A DNA stretch of 64,000 nt from Chryseobacterium indologenes (GCF_002025665.1 NZ_CP018786.1:3968001-4032000), one strand, 5' to 3'. Shown: positions 31,476 to 40,747, counted from the stretch's first letter. The notes: generated from the sequence alone by a model not told the origin. Made by a program: numbers and translations.

Positions 31476-32039
31476 TTATTTTACTCTTTCTAAGTAGCTA
31501 CCGTCTTCAGTGCTTACTTTAATTCTGTCTCCCGGCTCGATGAACAAAGGAACCATTACTCTTGCTCCTGTTTCAACGATTGCGTTTTTAAGGGCATTTG
31601 TTGCAGTGTTTCCTTTTACCCCCGGATCAGCTTCAATAACATCAAGATATACTGACTGTGGAAGTTCAGCAGAAAGTGGAGTTTCATCAACTTCTTTCAG
31701 GATGATTGTTACTTCTTCACCAGCTTTCATAAACTGAGCATTCTCAATCATTTCTTTATTGATATATAGCTGAGAGAAGTCATCATTGTTCATGAAGTGG
31801 AATCCATTCTCATCATCGTACAGATACTGGAATTTTCTAGTGATTACTTTAACTTCATCAATTTTGTGTCCAGCAGAGAAAGTATTATCAATTACTTTAC
31901 CGTTAGTCACAGATTTTAATTTTGTTCTTACGAAAGCAGGTCCTTTCCCTGGTTTTACGTGAAGAAACTCGATTACTTTAAAAATATCGTTGCTATACTC
32001 GATGCAAAGACCTTTTCTGATATCGTTACTTGTTGCCAT
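31476..32039 (-). CDS. efp: Translation elongation factor P
   Basis: A 187-residue three-domain factor that helps ribosomes form peptide bonds at consecutive prolines. The tip loop is HVKPGKGPAFVR with Lys32 in the place of E. coli Lys34, the modified residue. Domains II and III are complete, ending in VSTEDGSYLERVK. The type with a Lys usually needs EpmA/EpmB or another modification; none of those genes is in the window. It sits inside the lipid A gene block, after lpxA. Confidence 0.97.
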   Translation of the reverse strand: MATSNDIRKGLCIEYSNDIFKVIEFLHVKPGKGPAFVRTKLKSVTNGKVIDNTFSAGHKIDEVKVITRKFQYLYDDENGFHFMNNDDFSQLYINKEMIENAQFMKAGEEVTIILKEVDETPLSAELPQSVYLDVIEADPGVKGNTATNALKNAIVETGARVMVPLFIEPGDRIKVSTEDGSYLERVK

Positions 32040-32123
32040 TAATATATATTATCTTTTTTACTTAAATTTTATTGGCTGGCAAGCAAACAGGCAGATTTGC
32101 AAATTTGCTTTTTAGCATTTCTT

Positions 32124-32918
32124 TTAATTACTCTCTTTACCGGTTCCGTATCCTTTTACGATACCTCTTGGTGAGTTTTGAATAAACTGTAAGATTTCAT
32201 CTCTTTCAGCCGTTGGAAGCATTTCTTTTTCAATATGGGAAATAGCCTGAGAAACGTTCATCTTCATTTGGAAGATTGCTCTGTAGATTTTCTGGATTTC
32301 AAAGATCTTTTCATTCGTAAATCCTCTTCTTCTTAAACCAACAGAATTAATACCAGCATAAGACATAGGTTCTCTTGCTACTTTTACATAAGGTGGAATA
32401 TCTTTTCTTACCAAAGTACCTCCGGAAATCATTACATGTTTTCCGATTTTACCAAATTGGTGAACCGCTGATAAACCTCCCATTACTGTATAATCTCCAA
32501 TCTCCACGTGTCCTGCAATACCACAACCGTTTACAATGATAACGTGATCTCCGATAACGCAATCATGTGCAATGTGTGAAGTAGCCATAATAAGACAGTG
32601 AGCACCTATTTTAGTATATCCTAAAGCCTTTGTACCTCTGTTTACGGTAACGCACTCTCTGATTGTCGTTTCGTCACCAATAATTACCTGGGTATCTTCA
32701 CCATCAAATTTCAGATCCTGGGGAATTGCAGAGATTACAGTCCCAGGGAAAATCCTACAGTTCTTCCCTATTCTTGCTCCATCCATAATGGTTACATTAG
32801 GACCAATCCATGTTCCTTCTCCGATTTCTACGTCCCCTGCAATGGTAGTGAAAGGTTCTACGATTACATTTTTGCTGATTTTCGCACGTTTATCTACGGC
32901 TGCTAATTGATGAATCAT
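32124..32918 (-). CDS. lpxA: Acyl-ACP-UDP-N-acetylglucosamine O-acyltransferase
   Basis: A 264-residue trimeric enzyme that performs the first step of lipid A synthesis, attaching a 3-hydroxyacyl chain to UDP-GlcNAc. The left-handed helix occupies residues about 8-190. The catalytic His is in ATSHIAHDCVIGDHVI, the family signature. The C-terminal helical domain (about 195-264) starts after GINSVGLRRRGF. The start codon follows the lpxC-fabZ stop with no gap, so the two are co-transcribed. Confidence 0.97.
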   Translation of the reverse strand: MIHQLAAVDKRAKISKNVIVEPFTTIAGDVEIGEGTWIGPNVTIMDGARIGKNCRIFPGTVISAIPQDLKFDGEDTQVIIGDETTIRECVTVNRGTKALGYTKIGAHCLIMATSHIAHDCVIGDHVIIVNGCGIAGHVEIGDYTVMGGLSAVHQFGKIGKHVMISGGTLVRKDIPPYVKVAREPMSYAGINSVGLRRRGFTNEKIFEIQKIYRAIFQMKMNVSQAISHIEKEMLPTAERDEILQFIQNSPRGIVKGYGTGKESN

Positions 32919-34316
32919 TTAATCAACTTTATTTTTTGCAACTTGAGCCATAAGCTCTGCTTCTACTGCTACAGTGTCTCCTACATATCCATATCCCTGC
33001 ATATGAACAATTCCTCTTCTGATAGGCTCTATCAATTCAATTTTGAATATAAGCGTATCTCCTGGAATTACTTTTCTTTTGAATTTCACCTTATCAATTT
33101 TGATGAAATACGTAGAATAGTTTTCAGGATCCGGAACGCTGGCCAATACAAGAATTCCTCCTGTCTGCGCTAATGCTTCTACCTGAAGGACTCCAGGCAT
33201 TACCGGTTCTTTAGGGAAGTGTCCAACGAAGAAAGGTTCGTTCATTGTTACATTTTTCAACCCTACAACATGAGAGTCTGAAAGTTCAAGAACTTTATCA
33301 ATTAATAAGAACGGAGGTCTGTGAGGCATAAGCTTCATAATTCCGTTGATATCGAATACCGGTTCTTTTGTTAAGTCAAAATCCGGAACGTTTTTCTTTT
33401 TCTGCAATTTCCACTGGCGGTTTAGTTTTTTCGCAAACTGAGTATTCACAAAGTGTCCCGGTTTGTTAGCAATAACTTTACCTTTTATTTTTACACCTGC
33501 CAAAGCAAGGTCACCGATTACGTCCAGTAATTTGTGTCTCGCTGCTTCGTTAGGATAGTTTAAATTAAGATTGTCAAGAATACCGTTTGGTCTGATAGAT
33601 ACATTATCTTTTCCAAAGGCTTTCTTTAATTTTTCTGTAGTATCAGGAGTAAGATCTTTATCTACATATACAATGGCATTGGAAATATCTCCACCTTTGA
33701 TCAAACCATGATCTAAAAGCATTTCCAGTTCATGCAGGAAGCTGAATGTTCTTGCTGATGAGATTTCGTCTTTAAATTCTGAAATATTTTTAAGCGTAGC
33801 ATTCTGAGTACCTAATACTTTAGTCCCAAAATCTACCATAGTAGTTACTTCGTAAGTATCTGAAGGAATGATGGTGATTTCCGAACCTGTAGCCGGATCA
33901 CTGTATGTAAGAACTTCTTTTACCACAAGATATTCTCTTGCAACCGTTTGTTCTGCTACTTCTACACTTTCGATAGCTTCCACAAAATATTTTGAGGATC
34001 CATCCAAAATAGGAGGTTCAGAGGCATCCATTTCTAAAATTGCGTTATCAATATCACAACCAACAAGGGCTGCTAAAAGGTGTTCGCAAGTGGTAATTTT
34101 CACCCCTAATTTTTCTAACGTAGTTCCTCTTTCAGTTGCTACAACATAATTTACATCAGCTTCTACCTGAGGATGTCCCTCCAAGTCTGTTCTTACAAAT
34201 ACAAAACCTGTATTTTCTTTAGCAGGTTTAATGGTAAGTTTTACTTCTTTACCAGTATGAAGGCCAATTCCAGAAAGAGTTACCTCTTGCTGAAGTGTTT
34301 TTTGCATATCACTCAT
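32919..34316 (-). CDS. lpxC/fabZ: Bifunctional LpxC-FabZ: UDP-3-O-acyl-GlcNAc deacetylase and 3-hydroxyacyl-ACP dehydratase
   Basis: A 465-residue fusion typical of Bacteroidota. Residues about 1-300 are LpxC, the zinc deacetylase that commits to lipid A: the zinc ligands lie in TTCEHLLAAL and in the HKLLDVIGDLAL region, with the SGIGLHTG and SARTFSFLHE motifs. Residues about 315-465 are FabZ, the hotdog dehydratase of fatty acid synthesis, with LMPHRPPFLLIDKV and FFVGHFPKEPVMPGVLQVEA carrying the catalytic His and Glu. I chose the ATG at 34316, which overlaps the lpxD stop by 8 bases; an ATG at 34307 is possible. The fusion couples deacetylation with acyl supply. Confidence 0.95.
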   Translation of the reverse strand: MSDMQKTLQQEVTLSGIGLHTGKEVKLTIKPAKENTGFVFVRTDLEGHPQVEADVNYVVATERGTTLEKLGVKITTCEHLLAALVGCDIDNAILEMDASEPPILDGSSKYFVEAIESVEVAEQTVAREYLVVKEVLTYSDPATGSEITIIPSDTYEVTTMVDFGTKVLGTQNATLKNISEFKDEISSARTFSFLHELEMLLDHGLIKGGDISNAIVYVDKDLTPDTTEKLKKAFGKDNVSIRPNGILDNLNLNYPNEAARHKLLDVIGDLALAGVKIKGKVIANKPGHFVNTQFAKKLNRQWKLQKKKNVPDFDLTKEPVFDINGIMKLMPHRPPFLLIDKVLELSDSHVVGLKNVTMNEPFFVGHFPKEPVMPGVLQVEALAQTGGILVLASVPDPENYSTYFIKIDKVKFKRKVIPGDTLIFKIELIEPIRRGIVHMQGYGYVGDTVAVEAELMAQVAKNKVD

Positions 34317-35340
34317 TAGTATTATCTTTTGAGTTATTCTCAAGATTATTTATTCTATTTACTATTCCAGGTAAGTTCCTGAAATGAACATAACTCCTTA
34401 AATAGTCATTGTAACTGATTGCTGGTGAACCGTACAATGTTTCTCTGTCATTAACACTGGAATTCACGCCACTCTGAGCCTGAATTTTCACCTGGTTCCC
34501 TATTTTGATATGCCCTACGACACCTACCTGGCCACCAATCTGATTCCAGTCACCAATAGTTGTAGATCCGGCAATTCCTGCCTGTGCAGCAATTACATTG
34601 TTCTGACCAATTTTCACGTTGTGGGCAATCTGAATCAGGTTATCAATCTTAGTTCCTTTTCCTATTATTGTAGAGCCTATTGTAGCTCTGTCGATACTAC
34701 AGTTTGAACCAATTTCTACATCGTCTTCAATAATCACATTTCCAAGCTGTGGTATTTTTTTGAAGCCATCAGCTGTTGGCTGGAAACCAAAACCATCACC
34801 TCCGATTACCGTATTGGAATGAATTACGCAGTTATCCCCAATAATACAGTAGTCATAAATTCTGGCTCCACTGTCTATCTTACAGTTTTTACCAATTTTC
34901 ACGCCTTTTCCTATATATACATGTGGATAGATTTGTGATCCTTCCCCGATCTTAGCTTTCTCAGAAACATACGTAAATGCTCCGATATAGGCTTTATCTC
35001 CTATAATAGCTGTATCATGAATAGACGAACCGTTTTCAATACCTTCTTTTCTTCCCTGCATCTCCTGATATAAATTCATCAGAATCTGAAAAGAAAGATA
35101 GGCATCTTTTACAACGATTAAGGTAGGGTTATAATGATTTTTCTCCAGAAGTTGTTCCGAAACGATGATAACAGAGCACTTTGAGCTATCCAAAAAATGA
35201 GAAAACCGATCCTGTGCTATAAAAGATAGATGTCCTGATTCCCCATTTTCAATTGGTGAAACTCCCGTAATAAGTGCATTCTCGTCACCTATTATTTTTC
35301 CGTCAATAAAACTTGCAATTTGCGAAGCTGTAAATTCCAT
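34309..35340 (-). CDS. lpxD: UDP-3-O-(3-hydroxyacyl)glucosamine N-acyltransferase
   Basis: A 343-residue trimeric acyltransferase of lipid A synthesis. The N-terminal LpxD domain (about 1-100) starts EFTASQIASFIDGKIIG. The beta-helix spans about 100-300, with the catalytic His in IQIAHNVKIGQNNVIAA and the GGDGFGF substrate loop. A helical C-terminus follows. The start is the ATG at 35340: the only upstream alternative is a TTG at 35349 that lies inside the -7 promoter box. It overlaps lpxC-fabZ by 8 bases and leads the lipid A block. Confidence 0.95.
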   Translation of the reverse strand: MEFTASQIASFIDGKIIGDENALITGVSPIENGESGHLSFIAQDRFSHFLDSSKCSVIIVSEQLLEKNHYNPTLIVVKDAYLSFQILMNLYQEMQGRKEGIENGSSIHDTAIIGDKAYIGAFTYVSEKAKIGEGSQIYPHVYIGKGVKIGKNCKIDSGARIYDYCIIGDNCVIHSNTVIGGDGFGFQPTADGFKKIPQLGNVIIEDDVEIGSNCSIDRATIGSTIIGKGTKIDNLIQIAHNVKIGQNNVIAAQAGIAGSTTIGDWNQIGGQVGVVGHIKIGNQVKIQAQSGVNSSVNDRETLYGSPAISYNDYLRSYVHFRNLPGIVNRINNLENNSKDNTNE

Positions 35341-35346
35341 ATTCTG

Positions 35347-35375
35347 CAAAGATAAGAAATTCTATAATTTGCAAA
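35347..35375 (-). promoter_or_regulatory. Consensus promoter directly abutting the lpxD start codon
   Basis: On the minus strand TTTG (35375-35372), a 17-base spacer and TATCTTTG (35354-35347) match the consensus. The ATG begins 7 bases further on, so transcription should start within a few bases of the start codon. Confidence 0.65.
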
Positions 35376-35411
35376 CATGTTTTAGTTTCAGATCGTAAAT
35401 TTTAATATTCT

Positions 35412-36638
35412 TTAAGAGTCCAGTCTGGAGATATCTCTTGGAAACATAAGGATATAGCGGGTCGTCTTATTCACGATTAATCCTGATAAAAGCTGATCTT
35501 CCGACTCATGCAGCCTTGTTCTTTTTCCATTTTTATGCAATAAATAAATCGGTTGTTTCTCTGCATGATAAGGCAATAATTTTCTTTTAATTTCATGAAC
35601 CAATTCATTACCATTATTGATTCCGAAAAGTTCATTGCTCTTTTTTATTTTTTCCTCAATTATTTCCTGATCAAATGGATGTGATGAAATAATGGTTTTA
35701 GGCAAATTTCTCTGAATTACACATTTACACCAATACGACAAAACAAAATCATCAGAATTCTGCCATTCTTTCATTGCCTGAATCACATCATTGTCATCAA
35801 GTTTGGTAAATCGCTCTATATCTTCATCCGTTGCGGCACTCTTTTCACGGTATAAGAAATATTTCAGATTATCCGTTGCGGGAAGTTCTGCGCCTTGGGA
35901 AATCAGATACTTTGCTCTTTCAAGGATTTTGACTAAAAGAAACTCTGCCAACGCTGAAGTTTTATGATAATATACCTGCCAGTACATAAACATTCTGGCC
36001 GTCAGGAAATTTTCAATGGAATAGATCCCTTTTGCATCAATCACCAGCTCGCCTTCTTCACATACATTCATCATAGAGATAATTCTCTGGGTATTAATAT
36101 TTCCTTCGGAAACTCCTGTAAAAAAACTGTCTCTTTTAAGATAATCCAAACGGTCAACATCCAATTGGGAAGAGATCAGTTGATTGAAAAATTTTCTGTG
36201 ATATTTCCCCTGGAACATTTCAATAGCCATTGAAAGCTGACCTTCAAATTCTTCATTTAGTTTATTCATCAATAATAAAGAAAGGTTTTCATGATGCCAG
36301 TCATCCATCAGCATACTTTCCAGCGCATGTGAAAACGGACCATGACCAATATCATGCATCAGAATAGCCAGCATCGCTCCTTTTTCTTCTTCCTCAGAAA
36401 TTTTCACTCCTTTCTGCTTCAATGTTTCCAAAGCAGTGAACATCAAATGCATTGCTCCAAGAGCATGGTGAAATCTTGTATGGGTAGCACCGGGAAATAT
36501 CAGGTTCAAAAGTCCGGTCTGCCCGATTCTTCTTAATCTCTGAAAGTAGGGATGCTCGATGATATCAAATAAAATTTCGTGTGGAATTTTGATAAACCCG
36601 TGAACAGGATCGTTGATGATTTTTAGCTTATTCTGCAT
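35412..36638 (-). CDS. HD-domain phosphohydrolase (dGTPase-like, SAMHD1-related)
   Basis: A 408-residue HD-superfamily hydrolase. It starts KIINDPVHGFIKIP, the opening of the family related to SAMHD1 and bacterial dNTP triphosphohydrolases. The metal-binding histidines and aspartate are in THTRFHHALGAMHL and MHDIGHGPFSHALE. The downstream region has the HHENLSLLL segment that follows in the family. Activity is probably hydrolysis of a phosphate ester or dNTP; substrate unknown. The ATG at 36638 is preferred to a TTG at 36662 that falls in a TAACTTTG box. It precedes lpxD by 71 bases, but lpxD has its own promoter. Confidence 0.88.
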   Translation of the reverse strand: MQNKLKIINDPVHGFIKIPHEILFDIIEHPYFQRLRRIGQTGLLNLIFPGATHTRFHHALGAMHLMFTALETLKQKGVKISEEEEKGAMLAILMHDIGHGPFSHALESMLMDDWHHENLSLLLMNKLNEEFEGQLSMAIEMFQGKYHRKFFNQLISSQLDVDRLDYLKRDSFFTGVSEGNINTQRIISMMNVCEEGELVIDAKGIYSIENFLTARMFMYWQVYYHKTSALAEFLLVKILERAKYLISQGAELPATDNLKYFLYREKSAATDEDIERFTKLDDNDVIQAMKEWQNSDDFVLSYWCKCVIQRNLPKTIISSHPFDQEIIEEKIKKSNELFGINNGNELVHEIKRKLLPYHAEKQPIYLLHKNGKRTRLHESEDQLLSGLIVNKTTRYILMFPRDISRLDS

Positions 36639-36659
36639 TGAAACGTCAGTATTAGTAAA

Positions 36660-36667
36660 CAAAGTTA
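36660..36667 (-). promoter_or_regulatory. Candidate -7 element (TAACTTTG) for the HD-domain gene
   Basis: The plus strand reads CAAAGTTA, 21 bases before the ATG. No TTG element is found at the usual distance. Confidence 0.4.
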
Positions 36668-36821
36668 GGCATTTTAAAATTTAGCCTTTTATTAAATTAC
36701 TATTAAGATATTGGGATAAGACAATGATCTACCGAATATTTTTCATTAAAAACACCATCGTTTCAATTTCAGAAATTGTTTGGCATCTATTTATTATCAA
36801 TTCAAGATTTTTTGAAATCCT

Positions 36822-36853
36822 TTTGTGCCTGTTATATTAAAGGATTATCTTTG
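36822..36853 (+). promoter_or_regulatory. Consensus promoter for the S41 peptidase gene
   Basis: TTTG (36822-36825), 20 bases, TATCTTTG (36846-36853). The ATG is 22 bases further on. Confidence 0.65.
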
Positions 36854-36875
36854 AGAGAAAACACGGCAACCTTTA

Positions 36876-38516
36876 ATGAGACGCTTCTCGCTTTTCCTCT
36901 TTTTATTTTTAAGTTTAAACTTTTCCGCACAAATGATCACCGAGACCCAAAAATTGGAATCTCTGTGCAGGGTTTGGGGATTTTTAAAATATTACCATCC
37001 TCAGGTTGCAAAAGGAAACCTGAACTGGGACAAGCAGCTTTTTCAAAAAATCAAGGAGCTTGAAAATATTCATGATAAAAAATCTCTTAATATTCTTTAT
37101 TCCGAATGGATTAAAAGCCTCGGAGAAGTTCCACTATGTAAAGAATGTTCAGTACAAGATCAGAAAGTTTATTTTCTCAAAAACTTTGACCTACGCTGGA
37201 TTGATAATTCGCAAATTTTCTCTGATGATGTATCTCAAAAACTTCGTTACATTGAAAATAACAGGAATCTTAGAGATAATCATTATTTTGGAAAAGGGGG
37301 AAGAAAAATATATTTTAGGAATGAAAAATCCTATGGTTCTAAATTTAATTCCCAAACAATTAGCTTACTGGAATTATTCAGATACTGGAATTATGTAGAA
37401 TATTTCTTTCCTTATAAATATGAAACCGATCAGAACTGGAATGATGTCATTACAGAAATGATCCCAAAATTTCTCATGATTGATAATGACGAAAATTTTC
37501 ACCTGACATTAGCAGAACTCGTCACTAAAACAGATGACTCACACGCCTATATTTCGTCAAAAGAAATTCAACTTAACCTGTATGGTCAACGAAAAGTTCC
37601 GGTAGAATACACTTATGCTGAAGGAAAACTAGTGATTATAAAAGTTAACGACACACGATCCGGACATAAAAGCCCTCTGCATCCTGGAGATGTTATTTAT
37701 GATATTGAAGGAAAAACCATTCCGCAAGTGATCAACAATTTGGCAAAATATGTACCCGCTTCCAACTCATGGGGTAAGGTCAGCAAAATAAAAGACAAAC
37801 TGCTATTCAGCAACAATGATTCTATTAGTGTAAAGATTGAAAGAGACGGGCAAAATATGGTAATAAAAACCAGAACACACCTTATTAAAGATATTATTCA
37901 TGAAAAAATTCCGGTTCCTAAAAAGTGGAAATTTATGGATGATGAAAAGAAAATCGGGTATGTCCATATGGGAATTTTAGAAAAGGAAGATCTTGATGAA
38001 ATGTACGGCAGTTTAAAATCTGCAAAAGCTATTATTTTTGATCTCAGGCATTATCCAAGACAAACAATCATTCCCTTAAGTTATCTTCTTCTTCCCAACC
38101 CCTCAATTTACTATCAGTTTACTTTTCCTGACACCAGCTATCCCGGAAAATTTTACAGCAGAAAAAATGTTACCGGCAGAAAGAATCCTGAATACTATAA
38201 AGGAAATGTAATCGTTTTAGTAGATGAGAATACGCAAAGCCAGGCAGAAACCACAACCATGATGTTCAAACAACATCCGAAAGCGAAAATTATCGGAAGT
38301 AATAGTTCAGGAGCCAACGGAGATGTCATTATGTTTAAAATTGCCGACCTTGATACACGGTTTACAGGCCTGGGTGCTTATTACCCGGATGGCAGAGAAA
38401 CCCAAAGAATCGGAATTATTCCTGACATCTTTATAAAACCAAGTATAAAAGGGCTCAAAAACGGAAAAGACGAAGTACTGGAAAAGGCTTTGGAATATAT
38501 AAAAAACACGGATTAA
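36876..38516 (+). CDS. Secreted S41-family (C-terminal processing-like) serine peptidase
   Basis: A 546-residue exported peptidase. The signal peptide ends FSAQ at residue 19. Residues about 20-200 hold an N-terminal helical domain (LESLCRVWGFLKYYHP, a segment common in Bacteroidota S41 proteins). A PDZ-like region follows (LHPGDVIYDIEGKTI, about 255-340). The peptidase core (about 355-520) has the nucleophile Ser455 in DENTQSQAE, and after it the GSNSSGANGD turn. The Lys of the Ser-Lys dyad should lie about 25 residues downstream and is not obvious, so activity is likely but unproven. The porX gene follows on the same strand after 132 bases. Confidence 0.85.
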   Translation: MRRFSLFLFLFLSLNFSAQMITETQKLESLCRVWGFLKYYHPQVAKGNLNWDKQLFQKIKELENIHDKKSLNILYSEWIKSLGEVPLCKECSVQDQKVYFLKNFDLRWIDNSQIFSDDVSQKLRYIENNRNLRDNHYFGKGGRKIYFRNEKSYGSKFNSQTISLLELFRYWNYVEYFFPYKYETDQNWNDVITEMIPKFLMIDNDENFHLTLAELVTKTDDSHAYISSKEIQLNLYGQRKVPVEYTYAEGKLVIIKVNDTRSGHKSPLHPGDVIYDIEGKTIPQVINNLAKYVPASNSWGKVSKIKDKLLFSNNDSISVKIERDGQNMVIKTRTHLIKDIIHEKIPVPKKWKFMDDEKKIGYVHMGILEKEDLDEMYGSLKSAKAIIFDLRHYPRQTIIPLSYLLLPNPSIYYQFTFPDTSYPGKFYSRKNVTGRKNPEYYKGNVIVLVDENTQSQAETTTMMFKQHPKAKIIGSNSSGANGDVIMFKIADLDTRFTGLGAYYPDGRETQRIGIIPDIFIKPSIKGLKNGKDEVLEKALEYIKNTD

Positions 38517-38648
38517 ATGAAACGAAAATGTGAATTATTTTACAGTATTTTCATTTAACTAATATTTAACTTTTAATCTTTCGATTTTGTGAGATTTTAA
38601 AAGGATTTGGTCAACATTTTGATACAATAACCATGTAAAAAATAAATT

Positions 38649-40193
38649 ATGTCAGAAAAGATATTATGGATCGATGATGAAATAGATTTACTTAAACCTC
38701 ATATCGTATTTTTAGAAAAGAAAGGTTATCAGGTAACCCCTGTTAACAATGTAAATGAGGCTTTGGAACTTATGGATTCAGAGAAATTCGCTTTAACACT
38801 CATTGATGAAAATATGCCCGGCATTTCCGGATTAGAAGCCATTCCTATGATTAAGGAAAAAGATAATGCCTTAAAAATTGTCATGGTGACCAAAAGCGAA
38901 GAGGAACACATTATGGAAGAAGCTATCGGTTCCCAGATTGCCGATTATATATTAAAGCCTGTAAATCCTAACCAGATATTACTTTCCTTAAAGAAAAACC
39001 TTCAGCAGGATAATCTTGTTGAACAAAAAACAATTCTCCAATACCAGCAGGAATTCAGAAACCTTTCCATGGAACTTTCTTACCTGAGAACGTATCAGGA
39101 ATGGGCTGAATATTATAAAAAGATCCTTAGCTGGGAAATCAAATTTGATAAAGTAGCAGACAATGAGTTTGCCGATCTTTTGCAATCTCAGAAAGAAGAA
39201 GCTAACATTCAATTTGCTAAGTTTATTGAGAAAAATTATGCAGACTGGCTTATTGATACAGACAAGCCTCTAATGAGCCACACGCTTTTCAAAGAAAAAG
39301 TAAAACCTGAGGTGGAAAAAGAGAAAGTTCTTTTACTGATGGTAGACAATCTTCGTTACGATCAGTGGAAAGTGATTGAACCTTTATTTACAAAATATTA
39401 CAATAAAGTTTCGGAAGATTATTACTACAGTATTCTTCCTACGGCAACACAGTACGCGAGAAACTCTTTCTTTGCAGGATTAATGCCGTCTGAGATTGAG
39501 AAACGTTTCCCTGATAAATGGTTCAATGATAATGAAGAGGGAAATAAAAATGAATTTGAGCGTGATTTCCTTGAAGATCAGATGAAAAGAATTGGTCTCG
39601 GATCAAAATCTATGAAGTACCTTAAAGTACTGAACGCTGATTTTGAAAGAAAGATCTATGATGATTTCAATCAGCATAAAAATAATGACCTGCTTGTAAT
39701 TGTCTATAACTTTATTGATATCCTGTCACACGCGAAAACAGACAATCATATTGTAGATCAGTTGATCCGCGATGATAAGACTTTCCGTTCTCTTACTTTC
39801 AACTGGTTTGAAAATTCTTCCTTACTGAAGATTATTAAATCGGCCGCAGAAAACGGGTATAAGCTGGTTATCACTACAGATCACGGAACGGTATACGTGA
39901 AAAAACCAAGTAAAGTGGTAGGAGACAGAGAAACTTCTACGAATATCAGATATAAAACAGGTAAAAGCTTAACGTATGACGACAGTGATGTATGGGCCAT
40001 TACCAACCCTGAAAAGCTTTTCCTTCCAAAAGGAAACCTAAGCTCGAAATATATTTTTGCTAAAAACAATATATTCCTGGCCTATCCTAAAAATTACAAT
40101 CATTTTGTTAATTACTATAAAGAAACTTACCAGCATGGAGGAATTTCACTTGAAGAGTGTATTATTCCTATCAGCGTATTAGAACCCAAGTAG
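38649..40193 (+). CDS. porX: Type IX secretion system response regulator PorX (receiver plus PglZ domain)
   Basis: A 514-residue two-component effector. Residues 1-120 are a receiver domain: acidic pocket DDE (9-11), phospho-acceptor Asp53 in LIDENMPG, the Thr in VTKSEEE and the Lys in YILKPVN. Residues about 210-510 are a PglZ/alkaline-phosphatase-like domain with metal-site residues in LLMVDNLRYDQW, ILPTATQYARNSFF and TTDHGT. PorX works with PorY and the sigma factor SigP to control type IX secretion genes in relatives; its PglZ domain has phosphodiesterase activity on nucleotides. Neither partner is in this window. Monocistronic, with a strong terminator. Confidence 0.95.
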   Translation: MSEKILWIDDEIDLLKPHIVFLEKKGYQVTPVNNVNEALELMDSEKFALTLIDENMPGISGLEAIPMIKEKDNALKIVMVTKSEEEHIMEEAIGSQIADYILKPVNPNQILLSLKKNLQQDNLVEQKTILQYQQEFRNLSMELSYLRTYQEWAEYYKKILSWEIKFDKVADNEFADLLQSQKEEANIQFAKFIEKNYADWLIDTDKPLMSHTLFKEKVKPEVEKEKVLLLMVDNLRYDQWKVIEPLFTKYYNKVSEDYYYSILPTATQYARNSFFAGLMPSEIEKRFPDKWFNDNEEGNKNEFERDFLEDQMKRIGLGSKSMKYLKVLNADFERKIYDDFNQHKNNDLLVIVYNFIDILSHAKTDNHIVDQLIRDDKTFRSLTFNWFENSSLLKIIKSAAENGYKLVITTDHGTVYVKKPSKVVGDRETSTNIRYKTGKSLTYDDSDVWAITNPEKLFLPKGNLSSKYIFAKNNIFLAYPKNYNHFVNYYKETYQHGGISLEECIIPISVLEPK

Positions 40194-40223
40194 TTTTTTT
40201 CATAGTTTATTTAATTTTGGGTT

Positions 40224-40264
40224 AAAGGCGGAAAAAATCGAATGATTTTTTCCGCCTCTTTTTT
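40224..40264 (+). terminator. Terminator of porX
   Basis: AGGCGGAAAAAATC pairs with GATTTTTTCCGCCT around a GAAT loop, followed by a T run. Confidence 0.9.
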
Positions 40265-40314
40265 AAGGCACTTATTTTGCATACTAGAAGGCAACCTTAA
40301 ATAAATATAATCTT

Positions 40315-40692
40315 ATGAAAAAGCACATTTTTATTGCAGCTGCATTTGCAGCCTTATTTTTAACTTCATGTAATAAAGAAAAGAAAGCAACAGACTCCAC
40401 TCCTACTCCTGTAGACAGTGTTGCTTCTAAGCCGTCTGATTCAGCTGCTGTATCAGGAACTCAGGATGAAATTGTAAAAAGTAGTTCGAAAGACAGCAGT
40501 GGAAAAACATTGGATATGACTTTCAATAATACCAAAAATACAGCTACGGTAGTTTTCAACAATGAAACAATTGAACTACAGGGGCAAAAGCCTGCATCAG
40601 GAATATGGTATAAGAATGATCATTATGAACTGAGAGGTAAAGGCGAGGAAATAGAATTGACAAAAGACGGTAAAACAGTTTTCAAAAAATAA
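40315..40692 (+). CDS. Lipoprotein with MliC-like (C-type lysozyme inhibitor) domain
   Basis: A 125-residue lipoprotein. The signal peptide ends LTSC with Cys19. A low-complexity, Ser/Thr/Pro-rich linker (20-55) leads to a beta-barrel-like domain (about 60-125). The segment KPASGIWYKNDHYELRGKGEEIELTKDGK is spaced like the inhibitory loop of MliC/PliC: SG..Y, then Y.L.GKG. MliC proteins protect the cell wall from host C-type lysozyme in the periplasm or on the surface. The cysteine pair of the E. coli protein is missing. Homology is good by eye but has not been searched. Confidence 0.7.
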   Translation: MKKHIFIAAAFAALFLTSCNKEKKATDSTPTPVDSVASKPSDSAAVSGTQDEIVKSSSKDSSGKTLDMTFNNTKNTATVVFNNETIELQGQKPASGIWYKNDHYELRGKGEEIELTKDGKTVFKK

Positions 40693-40711
40693 GATCCCTT
40701 ACTAAAAATAT

Positions 40712-40747
40712 AAAAAGTCGGCTTTGAAATTCAAAACCGGCTTTTTT
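40712..40747 (+). terminator. Terminator of the MliC-like lipoprotein gene
   Basis: AAAGTCGG and CCGGCTTT pair around a second stem TTTGAA-A-TTCAAA, with T residues following. Confidence 0.75.

Noticed and set aside
35341..35349. TTG start for lpxD
   Set aside because: The codon is inside the TATCTTTG promoter element. The same reasoning rules out the TTG at 36662 for the HD-domain gene.
38649..40193. Phage-defence PglZ of a BREX or Pgl system
   Set aside because: The PglZ domain is fused to a receiver domain with Asp53, the PorX layout, and no brxA, brxL or pglX genes lie nearby.
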